Part shown: in pieces, positions 45,291 to 54,847 of the stretch
How positions within the stretch are numbered: position 1 is the stretch's first letter
Layout: every line of letters begins with the position of its first letter
Origin: Caldicellulosiruptor hydrothermalis 108
GTDB taxonomy: Bacteria; Bacillota; Thermoanaerobacteria; Caldicellulosiruptorales; Caldicellulosiruptoraceae
Assembly: GCF_000166355.1 (NCBI RefSeq)
Contig: NC_014652.1
Span: 1,189,001-1,253,000 of the forward strand
DNA: 64,000 nt
Direction: 5' to 3'
Position numbers and translations under genes: made by a program
The notes under the pieces: generated by a model
What the model saw: only the letters and a program-made list of their open reading frames with translations
Told to the model about the DNA's origin: nothing
Databases searched by the model: none

Positions 45291-45815
45291 TTGGCAAAGT
45301 CAAGAGCGGTAAAAGAACAGCTTTTAAATGAATACAAGGAAAAGCTGTCCAAAGCAAAAGCTGGTGTGATTGTTTGCAATCATGGAATTACCGTCGAACA
45401 GGACACAGCGCTCAGAAAGAAGCTAAGAGAAGCAGGAATTGAGTACAAGGTTGTAAAAAAGACTTTGTTTACCTTTGCTGTAAGGGAAAATAATCTTTCT
45501 GAGCTTGAACAGTTTTTTGAAGGGCCTATTGCTATTGCATTTTCATACGATGACCCTGTAAAGGTTGCAAAGGTATTAAAAGAAGGCGCAAAAGACCTTG
45601 AAAAGTTAGAAATAAGAGGCGGATTTATTGAAGGTAAAGTGATTTCTGCAAAAGAGGTTGACGCACTTTCCAAACTTCCATCAAGAGAAGAACTTGTTGC
45701 AAAGATGCTTGGCGGCTTGAACGCGCCGATGTCTGGTCTTGTATATGTACTTTCTGGTACAATTAGAAAGCTTGTTCTGGCACTCGATGCTATTGCTAAG
45801 AAGCAGAGTGCTTAA
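45291..45815 (+). CDS. rplJ: Ribosomal protein L10
   Basis: About 174 residues (AKSRAVKEQLLNEYKEKLSKAKAGVIVCNHGITVEQDTALRKKLREAGIEYKVVKKTL). C-terminal helix for L12 dimers. AGGGAGGTGA lies about 5 nt before TTG 45291; the longer frame from 45264 starts just after the attenuator and is rejected. Forms the L10(L12)n stalk and autoregulates via the leader upstream. Confidence 0.96.
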   Translation: MAKSRAVKEQLLNEYKEKLSKAKAGVIVCNHGITVEQDTALRKKLREAGIEYKVVKKTLFTFAVRENNLSELEQFFEGPIAIAFSYDDPVKVAKVLKEGAKDLEKLEIRGGFIEGKVISAKEVDALSKLPSREELVAKMLGGLNAPMSGLVYVLSGTIRKLVLALDAIAKKQSA

Positions 45816-45862
45816 CATAAATAAAAAAATAAAAAAATTTTAAAGTGGGAGGTTGTTTAAAG

Positions 45863-46252
45863 ATGGCAAGCGAAAAGGTTCAAAAATTGATTGAAGAAAT
45901 CAAAACATTGACAGTATTAGAGCTTTCTGAGATGGTAAAAGCTTTGGAAGAAGAGTTTGGCGTTACAGCAGCAGCTCCAGTTGCGGTTGCAGCAGCTCCA
46001 GTTGCTGGTGCTCAGGCAGCAGCTCCAGCTGCAGAAGAGAAGACAGAATTTAACGTTATTTTAGCAGATGCAGGTAGCGATAAGATCAAGGTTATCAAGG
46101 TTGTAAGAGAGATAACTGGTCTTGGGTTGAAAGAGGCAAAGGATCTTGTTGATGGTGCTCCAAAGCCAATCAAAGAGAATGTTTCAAAAGACGAAGCTGA
46201 GCAGATCAAGAAGAAACTTGAAGAAGTTGGAGCAAAAGTTGAACTCAAATAA
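45863..46252 (+). CDS. rplL: Ribosomal protein L7/L12
   Basis: About 129 residues: N-terminal dimerisation helices, an Ala/Pro-rich hinge (about 38-60) and the C-terminal factor-binding domain ([40 protein letters not shown]). GGGAGG selects ATG 45863 over 45845. A strong terminator follows instead of rpoB. Confidence 0.97.
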   Translation: MASEKVQKLIEEIKTLTVLELSEMVKALEEEFGVTAAAPVAVAAAPVAGAQAAAPAAEEKTEFNVILADAGSDKIKVIKVVREITGLGLKEAKDLVDGAPKPIKENVSKDEAEQIKKKLEEVGAKVELK

Positions 46253-46269
46253 TGAATGCCAAATTACTG

Positions 46270-46301
46270 AAAAAGGGCGGGGGAAATTTCCTGCCCTTTT
46301 T
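46270..46301 (+). terminator. Intrinsic terminator after rplL
   Basis: AAAAGGGC...GCCCTTTTT with internal G-rich/C-rich pairing (GGGGGAAATTTCC); runs of T follow. Ends the rpmG-to-rplL cluster. Confidence 0.85.
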
Positions 46302-46320
46302 CAATTTGATGGATGAAATC

Positions 46321-46348
46321 TTGAGTTTAGTGTGGTATTATATAAAAT
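46321..46348 (+). promoter_or_regulatory. Promoter of the helical protein gene at 46389
   Basis: TTGAGT (46321-46326), a 16-nt spacer and TAAAAT (46343-46348). Confidence 0.45.
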
Positions 46349-46388
46349 ATATATTACACTATTAAGTCAGGAAGGTTGGGTTAGAAAA

Positions 46389-46760
46389 ATGAATGAAAAG
46401 TACTTAGAGATTGTCCAAAAGATAAATGAGCTTACCTCTACCATGTCAGAAGCTTTTGATCATATCATGAATGTTCAAATTCCGCAGCTGAGGTTTGAAG
46501 ACTCTTTTTATCTTTTAAACGATATCATTGAAGCATTCTTAAGCATTTCAAGTGCTCTGAGAGTAATTCAAGATGAGTTTGACGTAGAAAGTCTTCAGAA
46601 CACAGAAAATGAATTTCAAGAAAGGTTGAGCGAGCTTCTTCAGATGTACAAGCAGCCAGTAGCTGAAAAGCTTCTTGCCAAGTATCAAAACGAAATAATA
46701 CCGGTTTATGAAAAATGGCAGACACAGCTTCTAAGTACGATAAACAAATATCAAGCATGA
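46389..46760 (+). CDS. Small all-helical hypothetical protein
   Basis: 123 residues, highly helical, acidic, without Cys, signal or membrane segment (MNEKYLEIVQKINELTSTMSEAFDHIMNVQIPQLRFEDSFYLLNDIIEAFLSISSALRVI...). It looks like a short helical bundle of the kind often labelled DUF8042; I cannot assign a function. AGGAAGG lies upstream of ATG 46389. It has its own promoter and ends at a hairpin shared with the convergent ABC exporter operon. Confidence 0.6.
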   Translation: MNEKYLEIVQKINELTSTMSEAFDHIMNVQIPQLRFEDSFYLLNDIIEAFLSISSALRVIQDEFDVESLQNTENEFQERLSELLQMYKQPVAEKLLAKYQNEIIPVYEKWQTQLLSTINKYQA

Positions 46761-46766
46761 ATCATA

Positions 46767-46803
46767 AAAAATGGCTGGCTACTTTGGACCAGCCATTTTT
46801 AAT
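46767..46803. terminator. Bidirectional terminator between the helical protein and ABC exporter genes
   Basis: AAAAATGGCTGG (46767-46778) pairs with CCAGCCATTTTT (46789-46800), a 12-bp stem with a 10-nt loop and A/T flanks on both strands. Confidence 0.85.
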
Positions 46804-46811
46804 TGGGATTA

Positions 46812-48605
46812 CTATTTTTCAAAATATTTAAACTGTGAGGTATAGAGATTATAGTAATAGCCTTTCTTCTCAATAAGCTGTTCATGATTGCCTTCTTCAA
46901 CAATTTGTCCATCGTGGATGACAAATATCCTGTCTGCATTTCTGATTGTGGACAGTCTGTGAGCTATAATAATTGAGGTCCTGCCCGATGTTAGCTTTTC
47001 TATAGCCTGTTGGATTAGGACCTCTGTTTGAGTGTCTACTGCCGAGGTTGCTTCATCTAATATCAGTATTTTTGGGTCAGCTAAAAGTGCTCTGGCAAAT
47101 GCGATGAGCTGTCTTTGGCCGATAGAGAGGCGACTTCCTCTTTCGTTGACCTCCGTATCATATCCGTTTTCCATTTTCATAATAAACTCGTGCGCATTAA
47201 CAATCTTTGCAGCCTTTATTACTTCATCCATTGTAGCTTGCGGTTTTGCGTATCGAATGTTGTCTGCAATTGTGCCAGAAAATATGAAAGTGTCTTGTAA
47301 CATTATACCCATTTGCTTTCTTAGTGAGTTTAAAGTTACGTTTTTGATGTCATGTCCGTCAATCAGGATTTTTCCTTTTTGAGGATCATAAAACCTTGCA
47401 ATGAGATTTATTATTGTGGTTTTTCCTGCACCTGTTTCGCCTACAAGCGCAATTGTCTCACCAGCTTTAATGGTGAATGAAACATCTTTTAAAACAGGTT
47501 TTTCCTCGTCGTATGAAAAAGAAACATTTTCAAATGTTATTTCACCTCTAATTGGTGGTAAGTCATATGCATCTTTGGCATCTTGAACATCCGGTTGAGT
47601 ATCAAGAATTTCGAATATGCGCTCTGTTGATGCCATAGCAACAAGCAGCTGGTTATAAAAGTTAGATATATTGTTAATAGGTTGCCAGAACATTCCCATA
47701 TAATTAGAAAATGCTATAATTGTGCCAAGTGTTGTGTACCCTTTTCTCATCATCCAGATACCAAAAAGAAATATAAGAACACTCGAAAGGGTCCCGGTGA
47801 AATCTATTGTTGGCCAAAATAGGTTATTTACTCTGATTGCTTTCATCCATGTATTTTTGAATGTAGTGTTAAGCATCTTAAAGATTTCAGCATTTTTTTC
47901 TTCTCTAACAAAAGCCTGAGTTATTTTCATTCCTTGAATGCTTTCATGGATGTAAGCATTCAAGGTAGAGGATTTTTTCCTGACATCTTGCCATCTTGTT
48001 CTTATCGAATTTTTTAATATCATGATTATTGAGATTAAAAGAGGAAGCACTGCAAGTGCGACAATGGAAAGTTTTATATCTATTGAAAGCATTATTACTA
48101 TGGTAGCCCAAAGGCTTAAAGTGTCAACAAGCACATTTAAAATACTGTTAGACAAAAGCTCTGATAAAGAATCCACGTCATTCATTACTCTTACCATTAT
48201 CTTGCCTGCAGGTCGACTGTCAAAAAAGTTGAGAGATAGTTTCTGAAGATGAGTAAAAAGATGCATTCGAATATCTGAGACCACACTGTTGCCGAGTTTT
48301 GTCATAAAGATTGTTCTTACGCGAAGACTTATCACGTACAATAAGGTAAGTACAATATAGAAAACTGCCTTATAAAAAAGAGCATGGATATTTCTGTGGG
48401 GAATATCAATATCAATAACCAATCTTATCAAATACGGTCCGGCAAGGTTGTAGAATGTAGCAAGTATCATTAGAAGAAGAGAGTATATAAAGTACCTTTT
48501 ATATGGCTTTATATATCTCAAAAGTCTCACAAACTGTGACCAATTAAAAGGCTTTGTTATTGGTTCATCTTCTTCAATTCTGAGTCTTTTTGTAGAAGTA
48601 TTCAA
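46812..48605 (-). CDS. ABC exporter half-transporter, catalytically complete NBD
   Basis: 597 residues: six membrane helices in the first ~340 residues, then an ABC domain with Walker A GETGAGKTT, variant signature LSIGQRQL and Walker B ILILDEATSAVD with catalytic Glu. MsbA/LmrA-like type IV exporter half. The TTG start overlaps the stop of the upstream half-transporter (TTGA), RBS AGGTGG. The variant signature would sit opposite the partner's degenerate Walker B, as in heterodimeric exporters (BmrCD, TM287/288). Substrate unknown; probably drugs or lipids. Confidence 0.9.
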   Translation of the reverse strand: MNTSTKRLRIEEDEPITKPFNWSQFVRLLRYIKPYKRYFIYSLLLMILATFYNLAGPYLIRLVIDIDIPHRNIHALFYKAVFYIVLTLLYVISLRVRTIFMTKLGNSVVSDIRMHLFTHLQKLSLNFFDSRPAGKIMVRVMNDVDSLSELLSNSILNVLVDTLSLWATIVIMLSIDIKLSIVALAVLPLLISIIMILKNSIRTRWQDVRKKSSTLNAYIHESIQGMKITQAFVREEKNAEIFKMLNTTFKNTWMKAIRVNNLFWPTIDFTGTLSSVLIFLFGIWMMRKGYTTLGTIIAFSNYMGMFWQPINNISNFYNQLLVAMASTERIFEILDTQPDVQDAKDAYDLPPIRGEITFENVSFSYDEEKPVLKDVSFTIKAGETIALVGETGAGKTTIINLIARFYDPQKGKILIDGHDIKNVTLNSLRKQMGIMLQDTFIFSGTIADNIRYAKPQATMDEVIKAAKIVNAHEFIMKMENGYDTEVNERGSRLSIGQRQLIAFARALLADPKILILDEATSAVDTQTEVLIQQAIEKLTSGRTSIIIAHRLSTIRNADRIFVIHDGQIVEEGNHEQLIEKKGYYYNLYTSQFKYFEK

Positions 48606-50347
48606 AATCTACCACCTTCTTTTTGTGTACTCAGAATATCTTTGTATTGCTGAACAAATATATTATAATATCTGCCTTTTTTAGCTAAAAGTTCACTATG
48701 AGTTCCTTGTTCCACAATCTTTCCATTTTCAAGGTAGAGTATCAAGTCGCAGTCTTTTACCATTGAAATCCTATGAGCAATGATAAATACGGTACAGTCT
48801 TTAAAATATTCTTCTAACGCTTTGCTTATCAAATATTCTGTCTCCATATCAACTGCAGATGTTGCGTCATCGAGGATCAATATCTTGGGTTTTTTCAAAA
48901 GAGCTCTTGCTATTGCAATTCGTTGTTTTTGACCGCCTGAAAGACCAATTCCTCTTTCTCCAACAAGAGTATCGTATCCATCTGGGAACTGGATAATAAA
49001 CTCATGTGCCTGAGCAAGTTTTGCGGCGTTTATGATATCTTCCAAAGAAGCGTTTTCCACGCCGTATGCTATGTTGTTTGCAATAGTATCAGAAAATAAA
49101 AATGTCTCTTGAGGGATTACAGAAATTGCACCTCTGAGTTTTTTAAGGTCGTAGTCTTTTACATCTATTTCGTCTATTAGTACTCTTCCGCTTGATACGT
49201 CATAAAAACGGGGTATAAGATTTACCACAGAAGATTTTCCTGAACCTGTTGGTCCCATTATAGCAACCTTCATTTTAGGTTTTACTTCAAAATTGATATT
49301 TTCTAACACAAGATTTCCAGAGTGTTTGAAATACACATTTTCAAACCTTACATACCCTTCTTTGACCTCAAATGGGGTTGGTTTTCCTTTGATTTTGACA
49401 GGTGTACTGAGCAATCCAAATACTCTTTCACAAGAAGCGTTTGCTCTTTCCACCATACTTATAATCCATCCCAATGACCTCAAAGGCCAAATTATAGCCC
49501 AAAGATATCCTTGAAAAGCCATAAGTGTTCCAACTGTAATTAAATTTTTAATTACCATAAAACCGCCCAGTGCGAAAATAATCAGAACAAGTAAAGATGT
49601 CACTGCTTCAATCATAGGAAAGAATTTGCCCCAGATAAGTCCCACTGTGATATTTTGTTCTTTGTATTCGCTGTTGGCAGACGAAAATTTCTCTATTTCA
49701 AAGTTCTCTTGTGAGAAAGCCTTTACAACTCTGATACCTGTAATATTTTCCTGAGTTGCTGTGTTGAGTTTAGAATACTTTTCTCGTATCTTGATAAATT
49801 CTGGTCTTATGGTTCTGTCAAAAATATAAACCAAAATTAGCAATATAGGCGTTGAGAGAAGTAGAGCAAATGTGAGCTTTACGTTTAAAATGAACATTAT
49901 GGTAAGAGATATCGAAAAGTTCAAAATATTTTCGGCAAGCAGAGCTAAGGCAGTGGAGAAAAACATTCTAATTCCTTCCAAGTCACCTGTCATGCGTGCC
50001 ATGATTTCTCCTGTTCGAGTTTTGTCATAAAATTCATAGGTCTGTCTTTGTAAAAAATTGTAAAGTGTTTCTCTGAGTTCATACAGTATATTCTGGGATA
50101 CGTTTTCAAATAAGTATGAGTGACTATATCTTATAAGACCCCGCACCAAGCTTACACTGAGCATTGTGATGACAAATGGTAAAAGCAAATGATACTTTTT
50201 CTTTGAAATTGCTTCATCAATGATCAGTTTAGAGATATATGGATTTACCATTCCAAGGGTTATAGATATGGAAATGAGAGCAAATCCAAGGATTAAAAAT
50301 TTTTTATATTTTCGAAAATATGGTGATAATCTTTTTAAGTTGTCCAC
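48602..50347 (-). CDS. ABC exporter half-transporter, degenerate NBD
   Basis: 581 residues: six membrane helices, then an ABC domain with Walker A GPTGSGKSS, canonical signature LSGGQKQRIAIAR and a Walker B reading ILILDDATSAVD, where Asp replaces the catalytic Glu. This marks the non-hydrolysing site of a heterodimer with the next gene, which it overlaps by 4 nt. GTG start after GGAAGGGTG. First gene of the two-gene minus-strand operon; no regulator is adjacent. Confidence 0.9.
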   Translation of the reverse strand: MDNLKRLSPYFRKYKKFLILGFALISISITLGMVNPYISKLIIDEAISKKKYHLLLPFVITMLSVSLVRGLIRYSHSYLFENVSQNILYELRETLYNFLQRQTYEFYDKTRTGEIMARMTGDLEGIRMFFSTALALLAENILNFSISLTIMFILNVKLTFALLLSTPILLILVYIFDRTIRPEFIKIREKYSKLNTATQENITGIRVVKAFSQENFEIEKFSSANSEYKEQNITVGLIWGKFFPMIEAVTSLLVLIIFALGGFMVIKNLITVGTLMAFQGYLWAIIWPLRSLGWIISMVERANASCERVFGLLSTPVKIKGKPTPFEVKEGYVRFENVYFKHSGNLVLENINFEVKPKMKVAIMGPTGSGKSSVVNLIPRFYDVSSGRVLIDEIDVKDYDLKKLRGAISVIPQETFLFSDTIANNIAYGVENASLEDIINAAKLAQAHEFIIQFPDGYDTLVGERGIGLSGGQKQRIAIARALLKKPKILILDDATSAVDMETEYLISKALEEYFKDCTVFIIAHRISMVKDCDLILYLENGKIVEQGTHSELLAKKGRYYNIFVQQYKDILSTQKEGGRF

Positions 50348-50487
50348 GTAAGAAGCACCCTTCCGAATTTAAATTTTCATTTGCTGGCTACTTTAATACA
50401 TTATAAACCTGTTTTATGTGAAAATAAATATAAGAATTTTAATATTTAGCTCACTTTTTTAAGCCTGTATTTGTTCTTCATAAAACA

Positions 50488-50516
50488 TTGAGCTTTTTAA
50501 TAATATTGTTTATAGA
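50488..50516 (+). promoter_or_regulatory. Promoter of the P-type ATPase gene
   Basis: TTGAGC (50488-50493), a 17-nt spacer and TATAGA (50511-50516), 27 nt before the ATG. Confidence 0.45.
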
Positions 50517-50543
50517 TATTCAGGCGAGGATGATAAAACCACG

Positions 50544-53093
50544 ATGCTGAACAATCTTAAAAGCTTTGAAAAAGGGCTTTCTTTCAAAGAAGCTGAAGAG
50601 AATATGGAAAGATTTGGTATAAACGAGATTGAAATTGAAAAAAGAAAGAAACCTCTTTCAATATTTTTAGACCAGTTCAAAGACATTCTGGTTCTGATTT
50701 TGGCTGTGTCTACGGCTTTATCATTTTTGCTCGGCGAGTTTTTAGATGCTATTGTTATCTTTTTCCTTATAATTTTAAACGGAACGCTGGGGTTTATTCA
50801 GGAATACAAAGCCGAAAGAGCTTTGGAATCATTAAAAAACTACATTTCCTACAAAGCAAAAGTCATAAGAGACGGAAAATTAGAAGTAATTGAAGCAAAA
50901 TATGTAACAGTAGGAGACATTGTAGTAATTGAAGAGGGAGACAGAATTCCAGCAGATGGAGTATTAGTCGAAGGATATTCACTGAAGGTTGATGAGTCTA
51001 TCTTAACAGGTGAGTCTACAGCAATGGACAAGGATGTTCACAGTGAAAATAGGCTTTATATGGGTACGTACGTAGTCAAAGGAAAGGGTTTGATGAAGGT
51101 TACTTCAATAGGGCTTAACACCAAAATGGGACAAATAGCAAAGGTACTGGGAGAAACACAGGAGACTAAAACACCTTTGCAAGTCAGATTAAACCAGCTT
51201 GGTAAAATACTTGCTGTAATTTGTATTGCTATATGCAGTGTAATAGTAATACTGGGAATAATTAGAGAACAAAATATCTACGACATGTTTATGATAGGAA
51301 TAAGTTTAGCAGTTGCAGCAATTCCTGAAGGTCTTCCTGCTGTTGTAACAATTACCTTGGCAATAGGGGTTCAGCGTATGGCAAAGAAAAATGCACTTGT
51401 AAGAAAGCTTTCATCTGTTGAGACCTTAGGGTGTGTAAATGTTATTTGTTCAGACAAAACAGGGACTTTGACAGAGAACAAGATGACTGTGAAAAGGATA
51501 GAGACAGTTGACATGAGCATAGAGGTTGAAGGGACAGGGTATGATTTAAAAGGAAGGATTCTTTTAAACGGCCGAATTGTAAAAAATCAGCTTCTTGATT
51601 ACATAATGATGTGTGCTGTTAACTGCAACAATGCAGAGTTAGAAAAAATCAGAAATGACTTAAAAACAAGCGGTGACCCAACTGAAATAGCACTTTTGGT
51701 TTTGGCAAAAAAATATAAAGAGTATATAAAAAGAGAAGAAAAAGTAGCAGAAATACCTTTCGATTCTAACAAACGGTATATGGGTGTGACAGTAAAATAT
51801 GGTGATAGCAGTATTTTATTTGTCAAGGGTGCATATGAAAGCTTGATTGGAAGATGCAAGTTTTATATGTGTCAAGATGGGACAATAAAAGAACTTACCT
51901 CCTATGAAAAGAGGATAATTGCCAAGAAAAATGAACTGATGTGCAGTGCAGCATTGAGAGTTTTGCTTATGTGCATGAAATTTAATTCTCAAGATGTAGA
52001 TGATATGATTTTTTTAGGTCTTGTTGGAATGATAGACCCACCTAAAAGAGGTGTCAAGCTGGCAATTAGCAAGGTAAGAAAAGCTGGAGTTAAAACAGTT
52101 ATGATAACAGGTGACCATAAACTTACAGCGTTTGCAATAGCAAGGGAACTTGGAATTGCAGAAAGCTTTGAAGAGGTGGTCACAGGCGAAGAACTTGAAA
52201 AGGATGAGAAGTTTATTGAAAAGAATATTGACAATATTTCGGTATTTGCAAGGGTAGACCCGCTTTGCAAACTAAAAATTGTAAGACTTTTAAAAAGAAA
52301 AGAGAACATTGTTGCCATGACAGGCGATGGAGTAAATGACGCACCAGCAGTCAAAGAAGCGGATATTGGTATTGCCATGGGGATAAGTGGAAGTGATGTT
52401 ACAAAAGAAGCTGCTTCAATGGTATTACTTGATGATAATTATGTCACGATTGTTCATGCGATTGAAGAGGGAAGAATTATCTATGACAATATAAAAAAGT
52501 TTGTTAAATATCTTCTTGCTTGTAATATTGGCGAGGTATTGATAATGTTTTTTACCTCAATATTAAATTTGCCAATTGCACTCTTGCCCATGCAAATTCT
52601 ATGGGTAAATCTTGTGACAGATGGTCTTCCTGCAGCAGCTCTTTCTCTTTCCAAAGGTGATGAAGACGTAATGAAAAGAAAGCCAAGACCCAAAAAAGAA
52701 AGCCTTTTTGCAGGTGGACTGATGCAAGAAATAGTATTAAGAGGGCTTTCAATCGGCATATTTGCAACCTTGTCGTTTTACTTACCTCTTTTTAAAGGCT
52801 ATGACATCAAAACAGCAAGAACAGTTGCATTTGCCACACTTGTAATATCTCAGCTCATTTTTGCTTTTGAGTGTTCAACAAATAAAAGAAATATACTCTC
52901 AATGTTGTTTGGGAACATATACCTTTTGATTGCTGTAATTACATCATTTGTATTATTTTTACTGGTAATATATATACCACAGCTGGGTATAGTATTTGAG
53001 GTAAGTTCCTTGAAAAGTCTTGAATGGGGCATCATCATAATCTGTTCATTATTTCCATCTTTGCTTCATAATATATTTGCAAAAAATATCTAA
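50544..53093 (+). CDS. P-type Ca2+-transporting ATPase (P2A type)
   Basis: 849 residues: actuator domain with LTGES, phosphorylation motif DKTGTLTENKM, VNDAPAVKEADIGIAMG hinge and ten predicted membrane helices. M4 has AAIPEGLPAVVT and M6 has LWVNLVTDGLPAAALS, the Glu and Asn/Asp positions of SERCA/PMR1-like Ca2+ pumps. It exports Ca2+ (possibly Mn2+) using ATP. Monocistronic with its own promoter; a CoA-disulfide reductase gene follows. Confidence 0.9.
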   Translation: MLNNLKSFEKGLSFKEAEENMERFGINEIEIEKRKKPLSIFLDQFKDILVLILAVSTALSFLLGEFLDAIVIFFLIILNGTLGFIQEYKAERALESLKNYISYKAKVIRDGKLEVIEAKYVTVGDIVVIEEGDRIPADGVLVEGYSLKVDESILTGESTAMDKDVHSENRLYMGTYVVKGKGLMKVTSIGLNTKMGQIAKVLGETQETKTPLQVRLNQLGKILAVICIAICSVIVILGIIREQNIYDMFMIGISLAVAAIPEGLPAVVTITLAIGVQRMAKKNALVRKLSSVETLGCVNVICSDKTGTLTENKMTVKRIETVDMSIEVEGTGYDLKGRILLNGRIVKNQLLDYIMMCAVNCNNAELEKIRNDLKTSGDPTEIALLVLAKKYKEYIKREEKVAEIPFDSNKRYMGVTVKYGDSSILFVKGAYESLIGRCKFYMCQDGTIKELTSYEKRIIAKKNELMCSAALRVLLMCMKFNSQDVDDMIFLGLVGMIDPPKRGVKLAISKVRKAGVKTVMITGDHKLTAFAIARELGIAESFEEVVTGEELEKDEKFIEKNIDNISVFARVDPLCKLKIVRLLKRKENIVAMTGDGVNDAPAVKEADIGIAMGISGSDVTKEAASMVLLDDNYVTIVHAIEEGRIIYDNIKKFVKYLLACNIGEVLIMFFTSILNLPIALLPMQILWVNLVTDGLPAAALSLSKGDEDVMKRKPRPKKESLFAGGLMQEIVLRGLSIGIFATLSFYLPLFKGYDIKTARTVAFATLVISQLIFAFECSTNKRNILSMLFGNIYLLIAVITSFVLFLLVIYIPQLGIVFEVSSLKSLEWGIIIICSLFPSLLHNIFAKNI

Positions 53094-53180
53094 AGTGATA
53101 AAATGAAATGAGAAGGTAATTTGATAAAGAAATAACATTTGAAATTTGAAATCATTAATAGAAAGGGGAATGGCAAACAA

Positions 53181-54833
53181 ATGAAAATTGTGATAATCGG
53201 TGGAGTTGCAGCTGGAGCATCTGCAGCCACAAAAGCCAGAAGAACAAACGAAAATGCTCAGATTGTACTACTTGAGCAGGGAGAGTATGTATCATTTGCG
53301 AACTGCGGTCTTCCGTACTATGTTGGTGGAACAATCCCAAAAAGAGATAGCTTGCTTGTTGTAAGAGAAGAGCTGTTTAGGAAAAGATATAACATTGATG
53401 TTCGCACGTTATCCCAAGTTATAAAAATTAACAGAAGTAAGAAATCTGTGACCGTTTTAGACAAAAGAAATAATACAACATATGAAGAAAGCTATGACAA
53501 GCTTATCATTGCCACAGGTGCAAGGCCTTTTGTTTTGCCTTTTTTGAAAGATTGCAAAAACTCTTATACATGTTTTACACTCTACGATGTTGATAAAATA
53601 AAAGAGGCTTTCTCTGCAGCTCCAGTAAAAAAAGCAGTTGTAATTGGAGCTGGCTATATTGGCATGGAACTTGCTGAGCAGCTAAATCTTCTGGGTGTGG
53701 ATTGTACCATTGTTGAACTAAAAAGTTCTATTTTGCCTCAGTTTGACAAAGAGATGACAAACCCTGTTGTGTATACGTTAAAAGAAAAAGGTGTCGATGT
53801 GAAGACTGGGGTATCTGTGGTTGATGCAGATGTTATTGACGGGATTGCAAAGAGGTTAAAACTTTCAAATGGCGAAGAGATAGAATGTGATGTTGTTTTC
53901 CAGACAGCAGGTGTGATACCAAATGTTGAGCTTGCAAGGGAAGCAGGCCTTGAAGTGAACAGGGGAATTGTGGTAAATAACAAGATGCAGACCTCTGACC
54001 CTGACATTTATGCAGCCGGCGATGCAGTTGAAGTAAAAAGTATTATCACAGGCAAAAATGTATGGATTCCTTTGGCAGGACCTGCAAACAAGCAGGGAAG
54101 AGTTGCTGGGTGCAATGCAGCAGGCGGAAATTTGGAATTCAAAGGTGTTATAGGAAGTTCTATTATCAAGGTATTTGACTGGGCTTTGGCGAAGGTTGGA
54201 CTTAGCGAAGCTGAGTGTAAAGACCAAGGACTTGATTATAACGTGACCATTGTTCATCCTCTTCATCATGCTGGTTACTATCCTGGAGGAAAACAGCTAA
54301 CAATAAAACTTATATTTGACAATACAACTGGCAGAATTTATGGTGCACAGGTTGTTGGGAAAGAGGGAGTTGACAAAAGAGCTGATGTTATTGCAACTGC
54401 AATATATGCAGGTTTGACAGTATTTGACCTGGAAAATCTTGACCTTGTATATGCGCCGCCATTTTCATCTGCAAAAGACCCTGTTATAATGGCTGGCATG
54501 ACAGCTTCTAATATAATACGTGGAGAAGTTAAGAATATTTTGCCTGACAGAGTATTTGAACTTCTTGACAGCAAAGGACATCTTATCTTGGACGTAAGAA
54601 CACCTGAAGAGTACGAGTTTGGACATATAAAGGGAGCGATAAATATTCCTGTAGATGAGCTGAGAAGCAGACTAAACGAACTTCCAAAGGACAAGAAGAT
54701 TATTGTTTACTGTGGTGTTGGATTCAGGTCATACCATGGATGTTTGATTTTAAAAGCAAACGGTTTAGATTGTTTGAATATGAGCGGTGGCTGGACCTCA
54801 TGGAGAATGTACTATCCTGATATGGTAGAGTAA
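53181..54833 (+). CDS. CoA-disulfide reductase/NADH oxidase-like protein fused to rhodanese
   Basis: About 550 residues. Two-dinucleotide-binding flavoprotein (MKIVIIGGVAAGASAATKARR; VVIGAGYIGMELAEQL; DIYAAGDAVEV) with the single redox Cys in NCGLPYY (C42), then a C-terminal rhodanese domain (about 455-550) with active-site Cys in VYCGVGFRS (C511). Similar fusions (CoADR-Rhd) reduce CoA disulfide, CoA persulfide or polysulfide with NAD(P)H. Useful to an anaerobe for sulfur or oxygen-stress handling. AAAGGGGAATGG lies upstream of ATG 53181, which starts exactly at the Rossmann strand; the frame start at 53139 is rejected. Confidence 0.9.
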   Translation: MKIVIIGGVAAGASAATKARRTNENAQIVLLEQGEYVSFANCGLPYYVGGTIPKRDSLLVVREELFRKRYNIDVRTLSQVIKINRSKKSVTVLDKRNNTTYEESYDKLIIATGARPFVLPFLKDCKNSYTCFTLYDVDKIKEAFSAAPVKKAVVIGAGYIGMELAEQLNLLGVDCTIVELKSSILPQFDKEMTNPVVYTLKEKGVDVKTGVSVVDADVIDGIAKRLKLSNGEEIECDVVFQTAGVIPNVELAREAGLEVNRGIVVNNKMQTSDPDIYAAGDAVEVKSIITGKNVWIPLAGPANKQGRVAGCNAAGGNLEFKGVIGSSIIKVFDWALAKVGLSEAECKDQGLDYNVTIVHPLHHAGYYPGGKQLTIKLIFDNTTGRIYGAQVVGKEGVDKRADVIATAIYAGLTVFDLENLDLVYAPPFSSAKDPVIMAGMTASNIIRGEVKNILPDRVFELLDSKGHLILDVRTPEEYEFGHIKGAINIPVDELRSRLNELPKDKKIIVYCGVGFRSYHGCLILKANGLDCLNMSGGWTSWRMYYPDMVE

Positions 54834-54847
54834 GTGGAGGGAAAAGA

